This document shows, in pieces, positions 1 to 6,261 of a stretch of DNA of 6,261 nucleotides. The stretch covers positions 1-6,261 of the forward strand of contig CAZQOI010000129.1 in the NCBI GenBank assembly GCA_964594905.1, written 5' to 3'. The DNA is from Granulosicoccus sp964594905 (GTDB lineage: Bacteria > Pseudomonadota > Gammaproteobacteria > Granulosicoccales > Granulosicoccaceae). The notes under the pieces are model-generated. The model saw only the letters and a list, made by a program, of their open reading frames with translations. It was not told where the DNA came from and made no database searches. Position 1 is the stretch's first letter; every line of letters starts with the position of its first letter. The position numbers and the translations under genes were made by a program.

Positions 1-2956
1 TGACTTTGATGGTGACCAAATGGCGGTACACGTGCCATTGTCCATCGAAGCACAGCTTGAAGCTCGTGCATTGATGATGTCGACTAATAACGTACTTTCT
101 CCAGCCAACGGCGAGCCAATCATTGTGCCGTCTCAGGATATCGTTCTTGGTTTGTATTACATGACACGAACCCGTGTCAACGCAAAAGGCGAGGGCATGG
201 TATTCCGCGATATTGCAGAGTGTCATCGAGCGTATGAAAACAAGATCGCTGATCTGCACGCGATGGTTACGGTCCGCATTGTTGATTCTGTGATGGCTGA
301 GGACGGAACCTGGAAGCTGGAATCTCGCCGTGTTGAAACAACAGTCGGTCGTGCAATTGTCTCGGAGATTCTGCCAGAAGGGGTCGAGTTCGCCAACGTT
401 GACTTGAACTTGTCAAAGAAGAATATTTCCAAGCTCATCAACCTGTGCTATCGACGCCTTGGTTTGAAAGAGTCGGTCATCTTTGCGGATCAGTTGATGT
501 ATCTCGGCTTTCGCTATGCAACGCTTGCCGGTGTGTCCATCGGTGTCGGTGACATGGTCGTACCTGATGACAAGAAAGATCTTATCGGCAGTGCTGAAGC
601 CGAAGTTAAAGAGATTCAAATGCAATACGCTGAAGGTCTTGTGACCAACGGTGAGCGATACAACAAGGTTGTTGATATTTGGTCTTCTGCAAATGACCAG
701 GTTGCGAAGTCGATGATGGCAGGGCTGGGTACCGAAAAGGTCACCAATGCCAAAGGCGAAGAAGTCGATCAAGAATCATTTAACTCGATCTTCATGATGG
801 CTGACTCAGGTGCGCGTGGTTCTGCGGCACAGATTCGTCAGCTAGCGGGTATGCGAGGCCTGATGGCCAAGCCCGACGGTTCTATTATCGAAACGCCGAT
901 CATCGCGAACTTTCGTGAAGGCCTTAATGTAAACCAGTACTTTATCTCTACGCACGGTGCTCGAAAGGGTCTGGCAGATACCGCACTAAAAACAGCTAAC
1001 TCAGGTTATCTGACACGCCGTCTGGTTGATGTTGCGCAGGATATGGTTGTAGTCAATCCGGATTGTGGCACAAGCGAAGGCTTGACGATGAAGCCGATCA
1101 TCGAAGGTGGTGATGTTGTTGAACCACTGCGTGAGCGAGTTCTTGGCCGAGTTGTCGCAACCGACATCATCAAACCTGGTACCAAAAAAGAAGTACTGAT
1201 ACCTGCGAACACATTGCTTGATGAGAAGCTTGTGGACGAAATGGAAGAGGCCGGTGTTGATGAAATCATCGTACGCTCTGCCATCACCTGTGAAGCTGAT
1301 TACGGTGTTTGTGCCGCTTGCTACGGTCGTGATCTAGCGCGTGGCCACATGATAAACATCGGTGAAGCGGTTGGTGTTATGGCAGCCCAGTCTATCGGTG
1401 AGCCAGGCACACAGCTGACCATGCGTACTTTCCACATTGGTGGTGCGGCCTCTCGATCAGCAGCGGCGTCCAGCGTTGAAGCGAAATCGAAAGGTAGTGC
1501 GCGTTTATTCAACATGAAAGAGATCACCAACAAAGACGGCAAGCTGATGGCGGTATCGCGATCTGCTGAGCTTTCATTGGTTGATGACAATGGTCGTGAA
1601 CGTGAGCGATACAAGATTCCTTATGGTGCGGTGATCAACGTCAAGGATAATGAGTCAGTGAATGCTGGCGCTATCCTCGCTACCTGGGATCCACATACTC
1701 ACCCGGTCATAACCGAGGTAACAGGGTTTGCGAAGTTCTCAGATTTTGTTGAAGGCGTAACGGTTAAAGCTGAAACAGATGACATCACTGGTCTGACCGA
1801 CATTGTTATTACTGACCATAAGCAACGTGGCGGTACCAACAAAGACTTGCGTCCAATGGTCAAGCTCGTTGACAAGGACGGTGTCGATCTGAACTACGTT
1901 GGTACTGAAATTCCAGCGCATTACTTCTTGCCACCGGGTGCGATCATCAACCTTCAGGATGGTGATCAGGTCGTCGTTGGTGACATCGTTGCTCGTATTC
2001 CTCAGGCATCGTCAAAGACACGTGATATCACGGGTGGTCTGCCACGAGTTGCTGATTTGTTTGAAGCGCGTAAGCCTAAGGAGCCAGCGATACTTGCCGA
2101 GACTAGCGGTACCGTCAGTTTTGGTAAGGAAACCAAAGGTAAGCAACGTCTGGTTATCACTGGACCTAAGCAAGAGCACTACGAAGAGCTGATTCCAAAA
2201 TGGCGTCACATCAATGTGTTCGAAGGTGAGACGGTTGAGAAGGGTGAAGTTATCGCCGATGGTGAACCTAATCCTCAGGATATCCTGCGTCTACGTGGTG
2301 TAGAAACACTCGCTGCCTATCTTGTTCAGGAAATTCAGGATGTTTATCGTCTGCAGGGTGTAAAGATCAACGACAAGCACATCGAGGTGATCATTCGCCA
2401 GATGCTTCGCAAAGTCGAGATCAGCATCCCTGGTGATACTCGCTTGCTTCGCGGTGAGCAGATCGATTTCTTGCGCGTCAAGGAGATCAACGAGAAATTG
2501 CTGGAAGAGAACCCCAAGGCATCACTCGCTGAGTTCGATAACCTGTTGCTTGGTATCACCAAGGCATCATTGGTTACCGAATCGTTCATCTCTGCAGCAT
2601 CATTCCAGGAGACTACACGTGTCTTGACCGATGCGGCAGTGCGCGGTGCTCGAGATGATTTACGCGGTTTGAAAGAAAACGTAATCGTTGGTCGATTGGT
2701 ACCAGCGGGAACTGGACTGGCTTTCCACAATGATCGACGTAAGCGACGAGCGAAGCTCGATATTGATGATGCCTTTGAGCAAGTAATCGAACAGGAATCT
2801 GCCCTGACTGGTGGCGTTCCGGGTAGTTTGCTGCCAGAGGATGCGATCGCACCAGCCGGACTCCTTGCGGACGAAGCTCCTGCGCCCGCTGCAGCTCCGG
2901 CTGCGGCTAATCCAGACGGTGAGTCTGGTGATACTCAACCGGGTGCGGAAAGCTAA
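1..2956 (+). CDS. rpoC: DNA-directed RNA polymerase subunit beta' (5' end missing)
   Basis: This is the C-terminal two thirds of the beta' subunit, which with beta forms the RNA polymerase active centre. The frame is open from the window edge, so the true start lies upstream; by alignment with E. coli about 460 residues are missing. The first codons read DFDGDQMAVH, the aspartate triad that holds the catalytic magnesium. Counting from Met at base 20 as residue 1, the bridge helix (THGARKGLADTALKTANSG) lies near 312-330. A zinc-site cysteine is at 349, with partners at 424, 431 and 434 (E. coli C814, C888, C895, C898). The trigger loop MRTFHIGG begins at 468, with the catalytic-type histidine at 472. 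An SI3-like insertion covers about 478-665, followed by DITGGLPRVADLFEAR from 669. The last 66 residues (from base 2756) form an acidic then Ala/Pro-rich tail, longer than in E. coli. No frameshift is visible, and the gene ends with TAA. Identification is essentially certain. Confidence 0.98.
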   Translation, partial: DFDGDQMAVHVPLSIEAQLEARALMMSTNNVLSPANGEPIIVPSQDIVLGLYYMTRTRVNAKGEGMVFRDIAECHRAYENKIADLHAMVTVRIVDSVMAEDGTWKLESRRVETTVGRAIVSEILPEGVEFANVDLNLSKKNISKLINLCYRRLGLKESVIFADQLMYLGFRYATLAGVSIGVGDMVVPDDKKDLIGSAEAEVKEIQMQYAEGLVTNGERYNKVVDIWSSANDQVAKSMMAGLGTEKVTNAKGEEVDQESFNSIFMMADSGARGSAAQIRQLAGMRGLMAKPDGSIIETPIIANFREGLNVNQYFISTHGARKGLADTALKTANSGYLTRRLVDVAQDMVVVNPDCGTSEGLTMKPIIEGGDVVEPLRERVLGRVVATDIIKPGTKKEVLIPANTLLDEKLVDEMEEAGVDEIIVRSAITCEADYGVCAACYGRDLARGHMINIGEAVGVMAAQSIGEPGTQLTMRTFHIGGAASRSAAASSVEAKSKGSARLFNMKEITNKDGKLMAVSRSAELSLVDDNGRERERYKIPYGAVINVKDNESVNAGAILATWDPHTHPVITEVTGFAKFSDFVEGVTVKAETDDITGLTDIVITDHKQRGGTNKDLRPMVKLVDKDGVDLNYVGTEIPAHYFLPPGAIINLQDGDQVVVGDIVARIPQASSKTRDITGGLPRVADLFEARKPKEPAILAETSGTVSFGKETKGKQRLVITGPKQEHYEELIPKWRHINVFEGETVEKGEVIADGEPNPQDILRLRGVETLAAYLVQEIQDVYRLQGVKINDKHIEVIIRQMLRKVEISIPGDTRLLRGEQIDFLRVKEINEKLLEENPKASLAEFDNLLLGITKASLVTESFISAASFQETTRVLTDAAVRGARDDLRGLKENVIVGRLVPAGTGLAFHNDRRKRRAKLDIDDAFEQVIEQESALTGGVPGSLLPEDAIAPAGLLADEAPAPAAAPAAANPDGESGDTQPGAES

Positions 2957-2976
2957 TCAGATGCACCCGCGAACGG

Positions 2977-3005
2977 TTGACAGGACCGGTTAGACTTACT
3001 ACAAT
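2977..3005 (+). promoter_or_regulatory. Sigma70 promoter for the str operon (rpsL-rpsG-fusA-tuf)
   Basis: A perfect -35 TTGACA (2977-2982) is followed by a 17-base spacer and a -10 TACAAT (3000-3005), one mismatch from consensus. The predicted start of transcription is about 3011-3013, giving a leader of roughly 114 bases before rpsL. The segment after the -10 (TCCGCAG) is GC-rich, as in stringently controlled ribosomal promoters, so ppGpp/DksA control is plausible but inferred. No clear A/T-rich UP element is seen upstream. It starts 21 bases after the rpoC stop, the expected place for a promoter giving the str operon output independent of rpoBC. Confidence 0.8.
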
Positions 3006-3020
3006 TCCGCAGCTCGAGAT

Positions 3021-3046
3021 CAGGTCGATTCATTCGGCCTGTTTTT
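3021..3046 (+). terminator. Intrinsic-terminator-like hairpin in the rpsL leader
   Basis: The arms CAGGTCG (3021-3027) and CGGCCTG (3035-3041) form a 7-base-pair stem with one G-U pair and a 7-base loop, followed at once by five T (3042-3046). This is the form of a modest rho-independent terminator. It lies 65 bases after the rpoC stop, so it may end rpoBC transcripts. It also lies downstream of the str promoter, so new rpsL transcripts must pass it, and it could act as an attenuator. The short stem and T run suggest partial rather than complete termination. Confidence 0.55.
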
Positions 3047-3125
3047 CGTTCAGGATCCCAGAAACCAAACCCGCCCCAATCCATTGGCCCTTCGGACCCA
3101 TGCTGGCGGCGAAAAACGATAATCT

Positions 3126-3500
3126 ATGGCGACGATAAATCAACTCGTCCGCAAGCCGCGCAAGCGGAAGGCGGAGAAATCCAATGTACCGGCTCTGCAG
3201 GCCTGCCCACAAAAGCGCGGCGTTTGCACACGGGTTTATACCACCACACCGAAAAAGCCGAACTCAGCCATGCGTAAAGTGGCCCGTGTTCGCCTGACCA
3301 ATGGCTACGAAGTGACTTCGTACATTGGCGGTGAAGGGCACAATCTGCAGGAACACTCAGTAGTGTTGATTCGTGGCGGTCGTGTCAAGGATTTACCAGG
3401 TGTTCGTTACCACACGGTTCGCGGTAGCCTCGATACCCAAGGCGTGGATTCACGTCGTCAGGGACGTTCGAAGTACGGCGCCAAGCGGCCAAAGGGTTAG
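3126..3500 (+). CDS. rpsL: 30S ribosomal protein S12
   Basis: S12 sits at the decoding centre of the small subunit and helps monitor codon-anticodon pairing. The 124-residue product equals the E. coli length and matches it almost throughout, including the basic N-terminal arm (NQLVRKPRKRK), the PKKPNSA loop and the GRVKDLPGVRYH loop. Lys43 and Lys88 (K42 and K87 in mature E. coli numbering), the classic sites of streptomycin resistance changes, are both unchanged, so this allele looks streptomycin-sensitive at these positions. Asp89 is the residue methylthiolated by RimO in other bacteria. The ATG at 3126 is fixed by homology and by an in-frame TAA at 3120-3122. No good Shine-Dalgarno sequence precedes it: the nearest G-rich run (3105-3111) is too far away. 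It is the first gene of the str operon, 10 bases before rpsG. Confidence 0.98.
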   Translation: MATINQLVRKPRKRKAEKSNVPALQACPQKRGVCTRVYTTTPKKPNSAMRKVARVRLTNGYEVTSYIGGEGHNLQEHSVVLIRGGRVKDLPGVRYHTVRGSLDTQGVDSRRQGRSKYGAKRPKG

Positions 3501-3504
3501 GGGA
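3499..3504 (+). promoter_or_regulatory. Ribosome binding site of rpsG overlapping the rpsL stop
   Basis: AGGGGA lies 6 bases before the rpsG ATG and includes the last two bases of the rpsL TAG (3498-3500). A ribosome ending rpsL therefore stops on the rpsG binding site, which favours translational coupling of S12 and S7. The whole gap between the genes is 10 bases. Confidence 0.75.
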
Positions 3505-3510
3505 TAAAAA

Positions 3511-3981
3511 ATGTCTAGAAGAGTACAAGCCCCAAAACGCGAAATTCTGCCTGATCCCAAGTACGGTAGTGTTCGCCTCGCCAAGTTCATCAATATTTTG
3601 ATGCTTGATGGTAAAAAAGCGGTTGCTGAGCGCGTTATCTATGGTGCACTGGATGTCATCAAAGACAAGGGTGCTGCAGAGCCGATCGAAGTATTGGAAC
3701 TGGCCTTGGAAAACGTCAGCCCGGCGGTAGAGGTTAAATCTCGCCGAGTTGGTGGCGCGACCTATCAGGTGCCTGTTGAGGTTCGACCTGTTCGTCGTAG
3801 CGCTCTCGCTATGCGCTGGATTATCGATGCGGCGCGAAAGCGTGGTGAGAAATCCATGATGCTGAAGCTCGCTGGTGAGCTGAACGATGCTGCAGAGAAG
3901 CGTGGTTCGGCTGTCAAGAAACGCGATGACGTACATCGCATGGCTGAAGCGAACAAGGCGTTCTCTCACTACCGCTGGTAA
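3511..3981 (+). CDS. rpsG: 30S ribosomal protein S7
   Basis: S7 is the primary binder that starts assembly of the 30S head by contacting the 3' major domain of 16S rRNA, and it borders the E-site tRNA. The 156-residue product has the usual family length. It shows the conserved N-terminal part (ILPDPKYGS, about 12-20, then LAKFINILMLDGKK), the extended beta hairpin (VKSRRVGGATYQVPVEVRPVRR, about 75-96) that reaches the E site, and the C-terminal VKKRDDVHRMAEANKAF block. It ends with HYRW, as in the E. coli B-type protein, and lacks the longer C-terminal extension of the K-12 form. In E. coli S7 represses its own operon by binding between rpsL and rpsG; that gap is only 10 bases here, so this control cannot act in the same way. 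The ATG start is supported by a good ribosome binding site. Stop is TAA at 3979-3981. Confidence 0.98.
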   Translation: MSRRVQAPKREILPDPKYGSVRLAKFINILMLDGKKAVAERVIYGALDVIKDKGAAEPIEVLELALENVSPAVEVKSRRVGGATYQVPVEVRPVRRSALAMRWIIDAARKRGEKSMMLKLAGELNDAAEKRGSAVKKRDDVHRMAEANKAFSHYRW

Positions 3982-3987
3982 AGCGGT
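3971..3987 (+). other. Small hairpin across the rpsG stop codon
   Basis: ACCGCT (3971-3976) pairs perfectly with AGCGGT (3982-3987), leaving the 5-base loop GGTAA, so the rpsG stop codon falls in the loop and the start of the arm. No T run follows, so it is not an intrinsic terminator. A second, tiny GTGC/GCAC stem (3992-4001) follows in the rpsG-fusA gap. These may only be chance, or may tune coupling between S7 and EF-G or stabilise the RNA; function is unproven. Confidence 0.35.
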
Positions 3988-4017
3988 AACGGTGCGAGCA
4001 CGCTTGTAGAGTATTCG

Positions 4018-6105
4018 GTGGCTCGTACCACACCTCTTTCGTTGTATCGTAATGTCGGCATCATGGCTCACATTGATGCCGGCAAGACAACGACGACAGA
4101 AAGAATCCTGTACTACACAGGTGTTTCGCACAAGATAGGTGAAGTACACCACGGCTCGGCCACCATGGATTGGATGGAGCAAGAGCAAGAACGTGGAATC
4201 ACCATTACGTCGGCTGCGACAACGTGCTTTTGGAAAGGCATGGATGGCTCGCGTGCCGAGCACCGCATCAACATCATCGATACACCAGGACATGTTGACT
4301 TCACCATCGAAGTTGAGCGTTCATTGCGGGTATTGGATGGTGCAGTCGCCGTTTTTGATTCCGTTGGTGGTGTAGAGCCCCAGTCCGAAACCGTCTGGCG
4401 TCAGGCAAACAAATACTCGGTACCACGTATCGCGTTTGTTAACAAAATGGATCGGATTGGCGCAGACTTCTTTCGCGTTGTTGAGCAGATAACAACACGA
4501 TTGGGTGCATCACCCATACCCGTACAAATCCCTATCGGTGCTGAAGATGATTTTGCGGGTGTTGTCGATCTGATCAGTATGAAGTCGGTAATCTGGAACG
4601 AAGATGATCAAGGCTTGACCTTCACCGTTGGTGACATCCCCGATGATCTTGCCGATGACGCAGCCCTTTATCGCGAGCAGTTGCTGGAAGCTGCAGCAGA
4701 AGGCGCGGAAGACTTGATGGATACCTATCTCGAATCCGGGCAACTGGATGCGGACGCCATTCGTCGCGGCCTGCGTGCGCGTACATTGTCTAATGATGTC
4801 GTACCTGTATTGTGTGGTTCTGCATTTAAGAACAAAGGTGTGCAGTCTTTACTCGATGCGATTATCGACTACATGCCAGCACCTGATGATGTGCCACCGG
4901 TAACAGGCATCTTGCCTGATGAATCCACCGGCGAGCGAGCACCTAGCGATGATGAGCCCTTTGCGGCCCTATCATTCAAGATTGCGAATGACAGCTATGT
5001 GGGTTCCCTGGCTTTTTTGCGCGTTTATTCCGGTGTCGTCAAAACAGGGGACATGGTGTTCAACCCGGTTCGTAACAAAAAGGAACGGATTGGTCGTCTT
5101 TTGCAAATGCATGCGAACAACCGTGAAGAAATCAAGGAAGTGCGCGCTGGCGATATTGCTGCTGCGGTTGGTCTGAAAGAAGTCACTACAGGCGATACCT
5201 TGTGTGCGCAGAAATCTGCAATTGCACTGGAGAGAATGGAATTTCCAGAGCCAGTAATTTCTGTGGCTGTAGAACCAAAGACGCTTGCAGACCAAGAAAA
5301 AATGGCATCGTCGCTTGGTCGCCTTGCACGGGAAGATCCATCCTTTCGTGTGCGCACTGACGAAGATTCCGGTCAGACAATCATCAGCGGCATGGGCGAA
5401 CTGCACCTCGACATCATCGTCGACAGGCTCAAACGAGAATTTGGTGTCGTGGCCAATGTCGGCAAGCCGCAGGTTTCCTATCGTGAATCTATTGGCAAGA
5501 CGGTGGAGTCGGAAGGCAAATTTGTTCGTCAGACTGGTGGCACAGGTCAATATGGTCATGTATGGCTGCGACTTGAACCACTTGCCCGCGGGACAGGCTT
5601 TGAATTTGTCAGTGAAATTTTTGGCGGTACGGTACCCAAGGAATTCATCCCGGCTGTCGAGAAAGGTGTCGAAGATGCCTTGGCCAATGGTGTTCTCGGG
5701 GGTTACCCGATGGTGGATATCAAAGTCACGCTCTACGATGGTTCATACCACGACGTCGATTCCAACGAAATTGCGTTCAAAATTGCGGGGTCCATGGGGT
5801 TTCGTAATGGGGCGATGGAAGCCAGCCCGGTGCTGCTGGAACCCGTCATGAAGGTCGAGGTGGTCACACCCGAAGAGTACATGGGTGATGTGATGGGCGA
5901 CCTGAACCGGCGGCGCGGCGTGGTCCATGGAATGGATGATCAGCCCGGCGGAAAAGTGATTCGCGCCCAGGTGCCGCTGGCCGAAATGTTCGGTTATTCA
6001 ACAGATTTACGCTCGGCCACACAGGGGCGGGCGGTGTATTCGATGGAATTTGAAAGTTATGAAGTACCACCGCAGGCTGTGATTGATGCCATATTGCATC
6101 GCTAG
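4018..6105 (+). CDS. fusA: Translation elongation factor G (EF-G)
   Basis: EF-G is the ribosomal GTPase that drives translocation of tRNA and mRNA and, with RRF, ribosome recycling. The 695-residue product is slightly shorter than E. coli EF-G (704). The G domain shows the P-loop AHIDAGKT (17-24), switch I RGITIT (59-64), DTPGH (88-92, with the catalytic histidine at 92), NKMD (142-145) and GSAF (267-270). Domain II (DDEPFAALSFKI onward), domain III (SGMGELHLDII), domain IV (GGTGQYGHV and GSYHDVDS, with the tip-region histidine at 578, equivalent to E. coli H583) and domain V (MGDVMGDLNRRRG) follow in order. The start is GTG at 4018: the product begins MARTTP as in E. coli, and no ATG, GTG or TTG lies in frame between it and the rpsG TAA, which is in the same frame. 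The ribosome binding site is weak (TAGAG, 6 bases upstream), so coupling to rpsG over the 36-base gap is plausible. The glycine-rich domain IV motif has Thr where E. coli has Arg (GGTGQ for GGRGQ). Confidence 0.98.
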   Translation: MARTTPLSLYRNVGIMAHIDAGKTTTTERILYYTGVSHKIGEVHHGSATMDWMEQEQERGITITSAATTCFWKGMDGSRAEHRINIIDTPGHVDFTIEVERSLRVLDGAVAVFDSVGGVEPQSETVWRQANKYSVPRIAFVNKMDRIGADFFRVVEQITTRLGASPIPVQIPIGAEDDFAGVVDLISMKSVIWNEDDQGLTFTVGDIPDDLADDAALYREQLLEAAAEGAEDLMDTYLESGQLDADAIRRGLRARTLSNDVVPVLCGSAFKNKGVQSLLDAIIDYMPAPDDVPPVTGILPDESTGERAPSDDEPFAALSFKIANDSYVGSLAFLRVYSGVVKTGDMVFNPVRNKKERIGRLLQMHANNREEIKEVRAGDIAAAVGLKEVTTGDTLCAQKSAIALERMEFPEPVISVAVEPKTLADQEKMASSLGRLAREDPSFRVRTDEDSGQTIISGMGELHLDIIVDRLKREFGVVANVGKPQVSYRESIGKTVESEGKFVRQTGGTGQYGHVWLRLEPLARGTGFEFVSEIFGGTVPKEFIPAVEKGVEDALANGVLGGYPMVDIKVTLYDGSYHDVDSNEIAFKIAGSMGFRNGAMEASPVLLEPVMKVEVVTPEEYMGDVMGDLNRRRGVVHGMDDQPGGKVIRAQVPLAEMFGYSTDLRSATQGRAVYSMEFESYEVPPQAVIDAILHR

Positions 6106-6155
6106 TTTGCTTCGGTAACACCAGAACTACTGTATTATTCGCAACCTGAATGTTC

Positions 6156-6172
6156 GGTCGCCACAAGCGATC
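6156..6172 (+). other. Small hairpin in the fusA-tuf leader
   Basis: GGTCGC (6156-6161) and GCGATC (6167-6172) can form a 6-base-pair stem with one G-U pair around the loop CACAA. It lies midway in the 100-base gap between fusA and tuf (6106-6205) and has no T run after it, so it is not a terminator. The remainder of the gap shows no gene, no convincing promoter and no repeat. It could be an RNA processing or stability element, or chance. Confidence 0.25.
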
Positions 6173-6191
6173 TGTACCTAAGACGAGAGAA

Positions 6192-6196
6192 AGAGG
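6192..6196 (+). promoter_or_regulatory. Ribosome binding site of tuf
   Basis: AGAGG within a purine-rich run (about 6181-6196) lies 9 bases before the GTG start of tuf. It supports the GTG at 6206 together with an in-frame TAA at 6179-6181 that excludes any earlier start. Confidence 0.65.
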
Positions 6197-6205
6197 CCAA
6201 AAGCA

Positions 6206-6261
6206 GTGTCCAAGGAAAAATTCGAACGAACGAAACCCCATGTGAACGTGGGCACGATAGG
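6206..6261 (+). CDS. tuf: Translation elongation factor Tu (N-terminus only)
   Basis: Only 18 full codons and two bases of the next are present; the gene continues past the window. They read (V/M)SKEKFERTKPHVNVGTI, which is the E. coli EF-Tu N-terminus after the initiator. EF-Tu carries aminoacyl-tRNA to the ribosomal A site as a GTP complex. The P-loop (GHVDHGKT) would begin just beyond the window edge, so activity cannot be judged here. The start codon is GTG, with a fair ribosome binding site. Position after fusA fits the standard str operon; whether a second tuf copy exists elsewhere cannot be seen. Confidence 0.93.
   Translation, partial: MSKEKFERTKPHVNVGTI

Noticed and set aside
3076..3087. 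Inverted repeat CCAAT-CC-ATTGG in the rpsL leader
   Set aside because: A 5-base stem with a 2-base loop is too tight for a stable hairpin, and such short repeats are common by chance.
3118..3123. GATAAT resembling a -10 element just before rpsL
   Set aside because: No -35 match lies at a suitable distance, and transcription from it would begin at or inside the rpsL start codon. The promoter at 2977-3005 is far better.
3385..4293. 302-codon open frame on the minus strand across rpsL, rpsG and the start of fusA
   Set aside because: It lies wholly opposite three certain, strongly conserved genes, its product shows no recognisable domain, and it crosses gene borders without any promoter or binding site of its own. 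It is best explained as a by-product of codon use on the + strand.
728..5636. Seven copies of the palindrome GGTACC (728, 1178, 1832, 2108, 2698, 4419, 5631)
   Set aside because: More than expected by chance, but all are inside coding sequence and most are simply Gly-Thr as GGT ACC, the preferred codons here. No regular spacing or extended consensus suggests a binding site.
4972..5851. Overlapping open frames inside fusA (minus strand 4972-5559, plus strand 5285-5851)
   Set aside because: Both are in other frames of the conserved EF-G gene, with no recognisable protein family and no start signals.
6107..6138. Possible tuf promoter: TTGCTT (6107-6112) and TATTAT (6133-6138)
   Set aside because: The spacer is 20 bases and the -35 match is partial, so it is below what can be supported. 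Separate tuf promoters are known in E. coli, so mapping of starts here could change this.

Overview
This window is a stretch of core information-processing genes, all on the + strand: the 3' two thirds of rpoC, then complete rpsL, rpsG and fusA, then the first 18 codons of tuf. The proteins read as those of a gammaproteobacterium. RpoC carries the SI3-type insertion in its trigger loop, S12 is nearly colinear with the Escherichia coli protein, and the tuf N-terminus matches E. coli EF-Tu after the initiator. The family cannot be fixed from this sequence. Having rpoC directly upstream of the str operon (rpsL-rpsG-fusA-tuf) fits Pseudomonas-like and many other gammaproteobacteria, and differs from E. 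coli, where the rpoBC and str clusters lie apart.

Layout: bases 1-2956 are rpoC, entering at the catalytic DFDGD aspartates. The 169-base gap at 2957-3125 holds a near-consensus sigma70 promoter (2977-3005) and then, within the predicted transcript, a short intrinsic-terminator-like hairpin (3021-3046). Next come rpsL (3126-3500), a 10-base gap, rpsG (3511-3981), a 36-base gap containing part of a small hairpin, fusA (4018-6105, GTG start), a 100-base leader, and tuf (from 6206, GTG start, cut by the window edge). No gene-free stretch exceeds 300 bases.

How the genes work together: RpoC is the catalytic beta' subunit of RNA polymerase. S12 and S7 are 30S ribosomal proteins of the decoding centre and head. 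EF-G drives translocation and EF-Tu delivers aminoacyl-tRNA. The str genes were probably transcribed from the promoter after rpoC, with possible read-through from the rpoBC operon.

Nothing here suggests a novel system or mobile DNA. What merits a second look is regulatory: the promoter-then-terminator order in the rpsL leader, the lack of room for an E. coli-type S7 autoregulatory site between rpsL and rpsG, the weak ribosome binding sites of rpsL and fusA, and an extended Ala/Pro-rich tail on RpoC.
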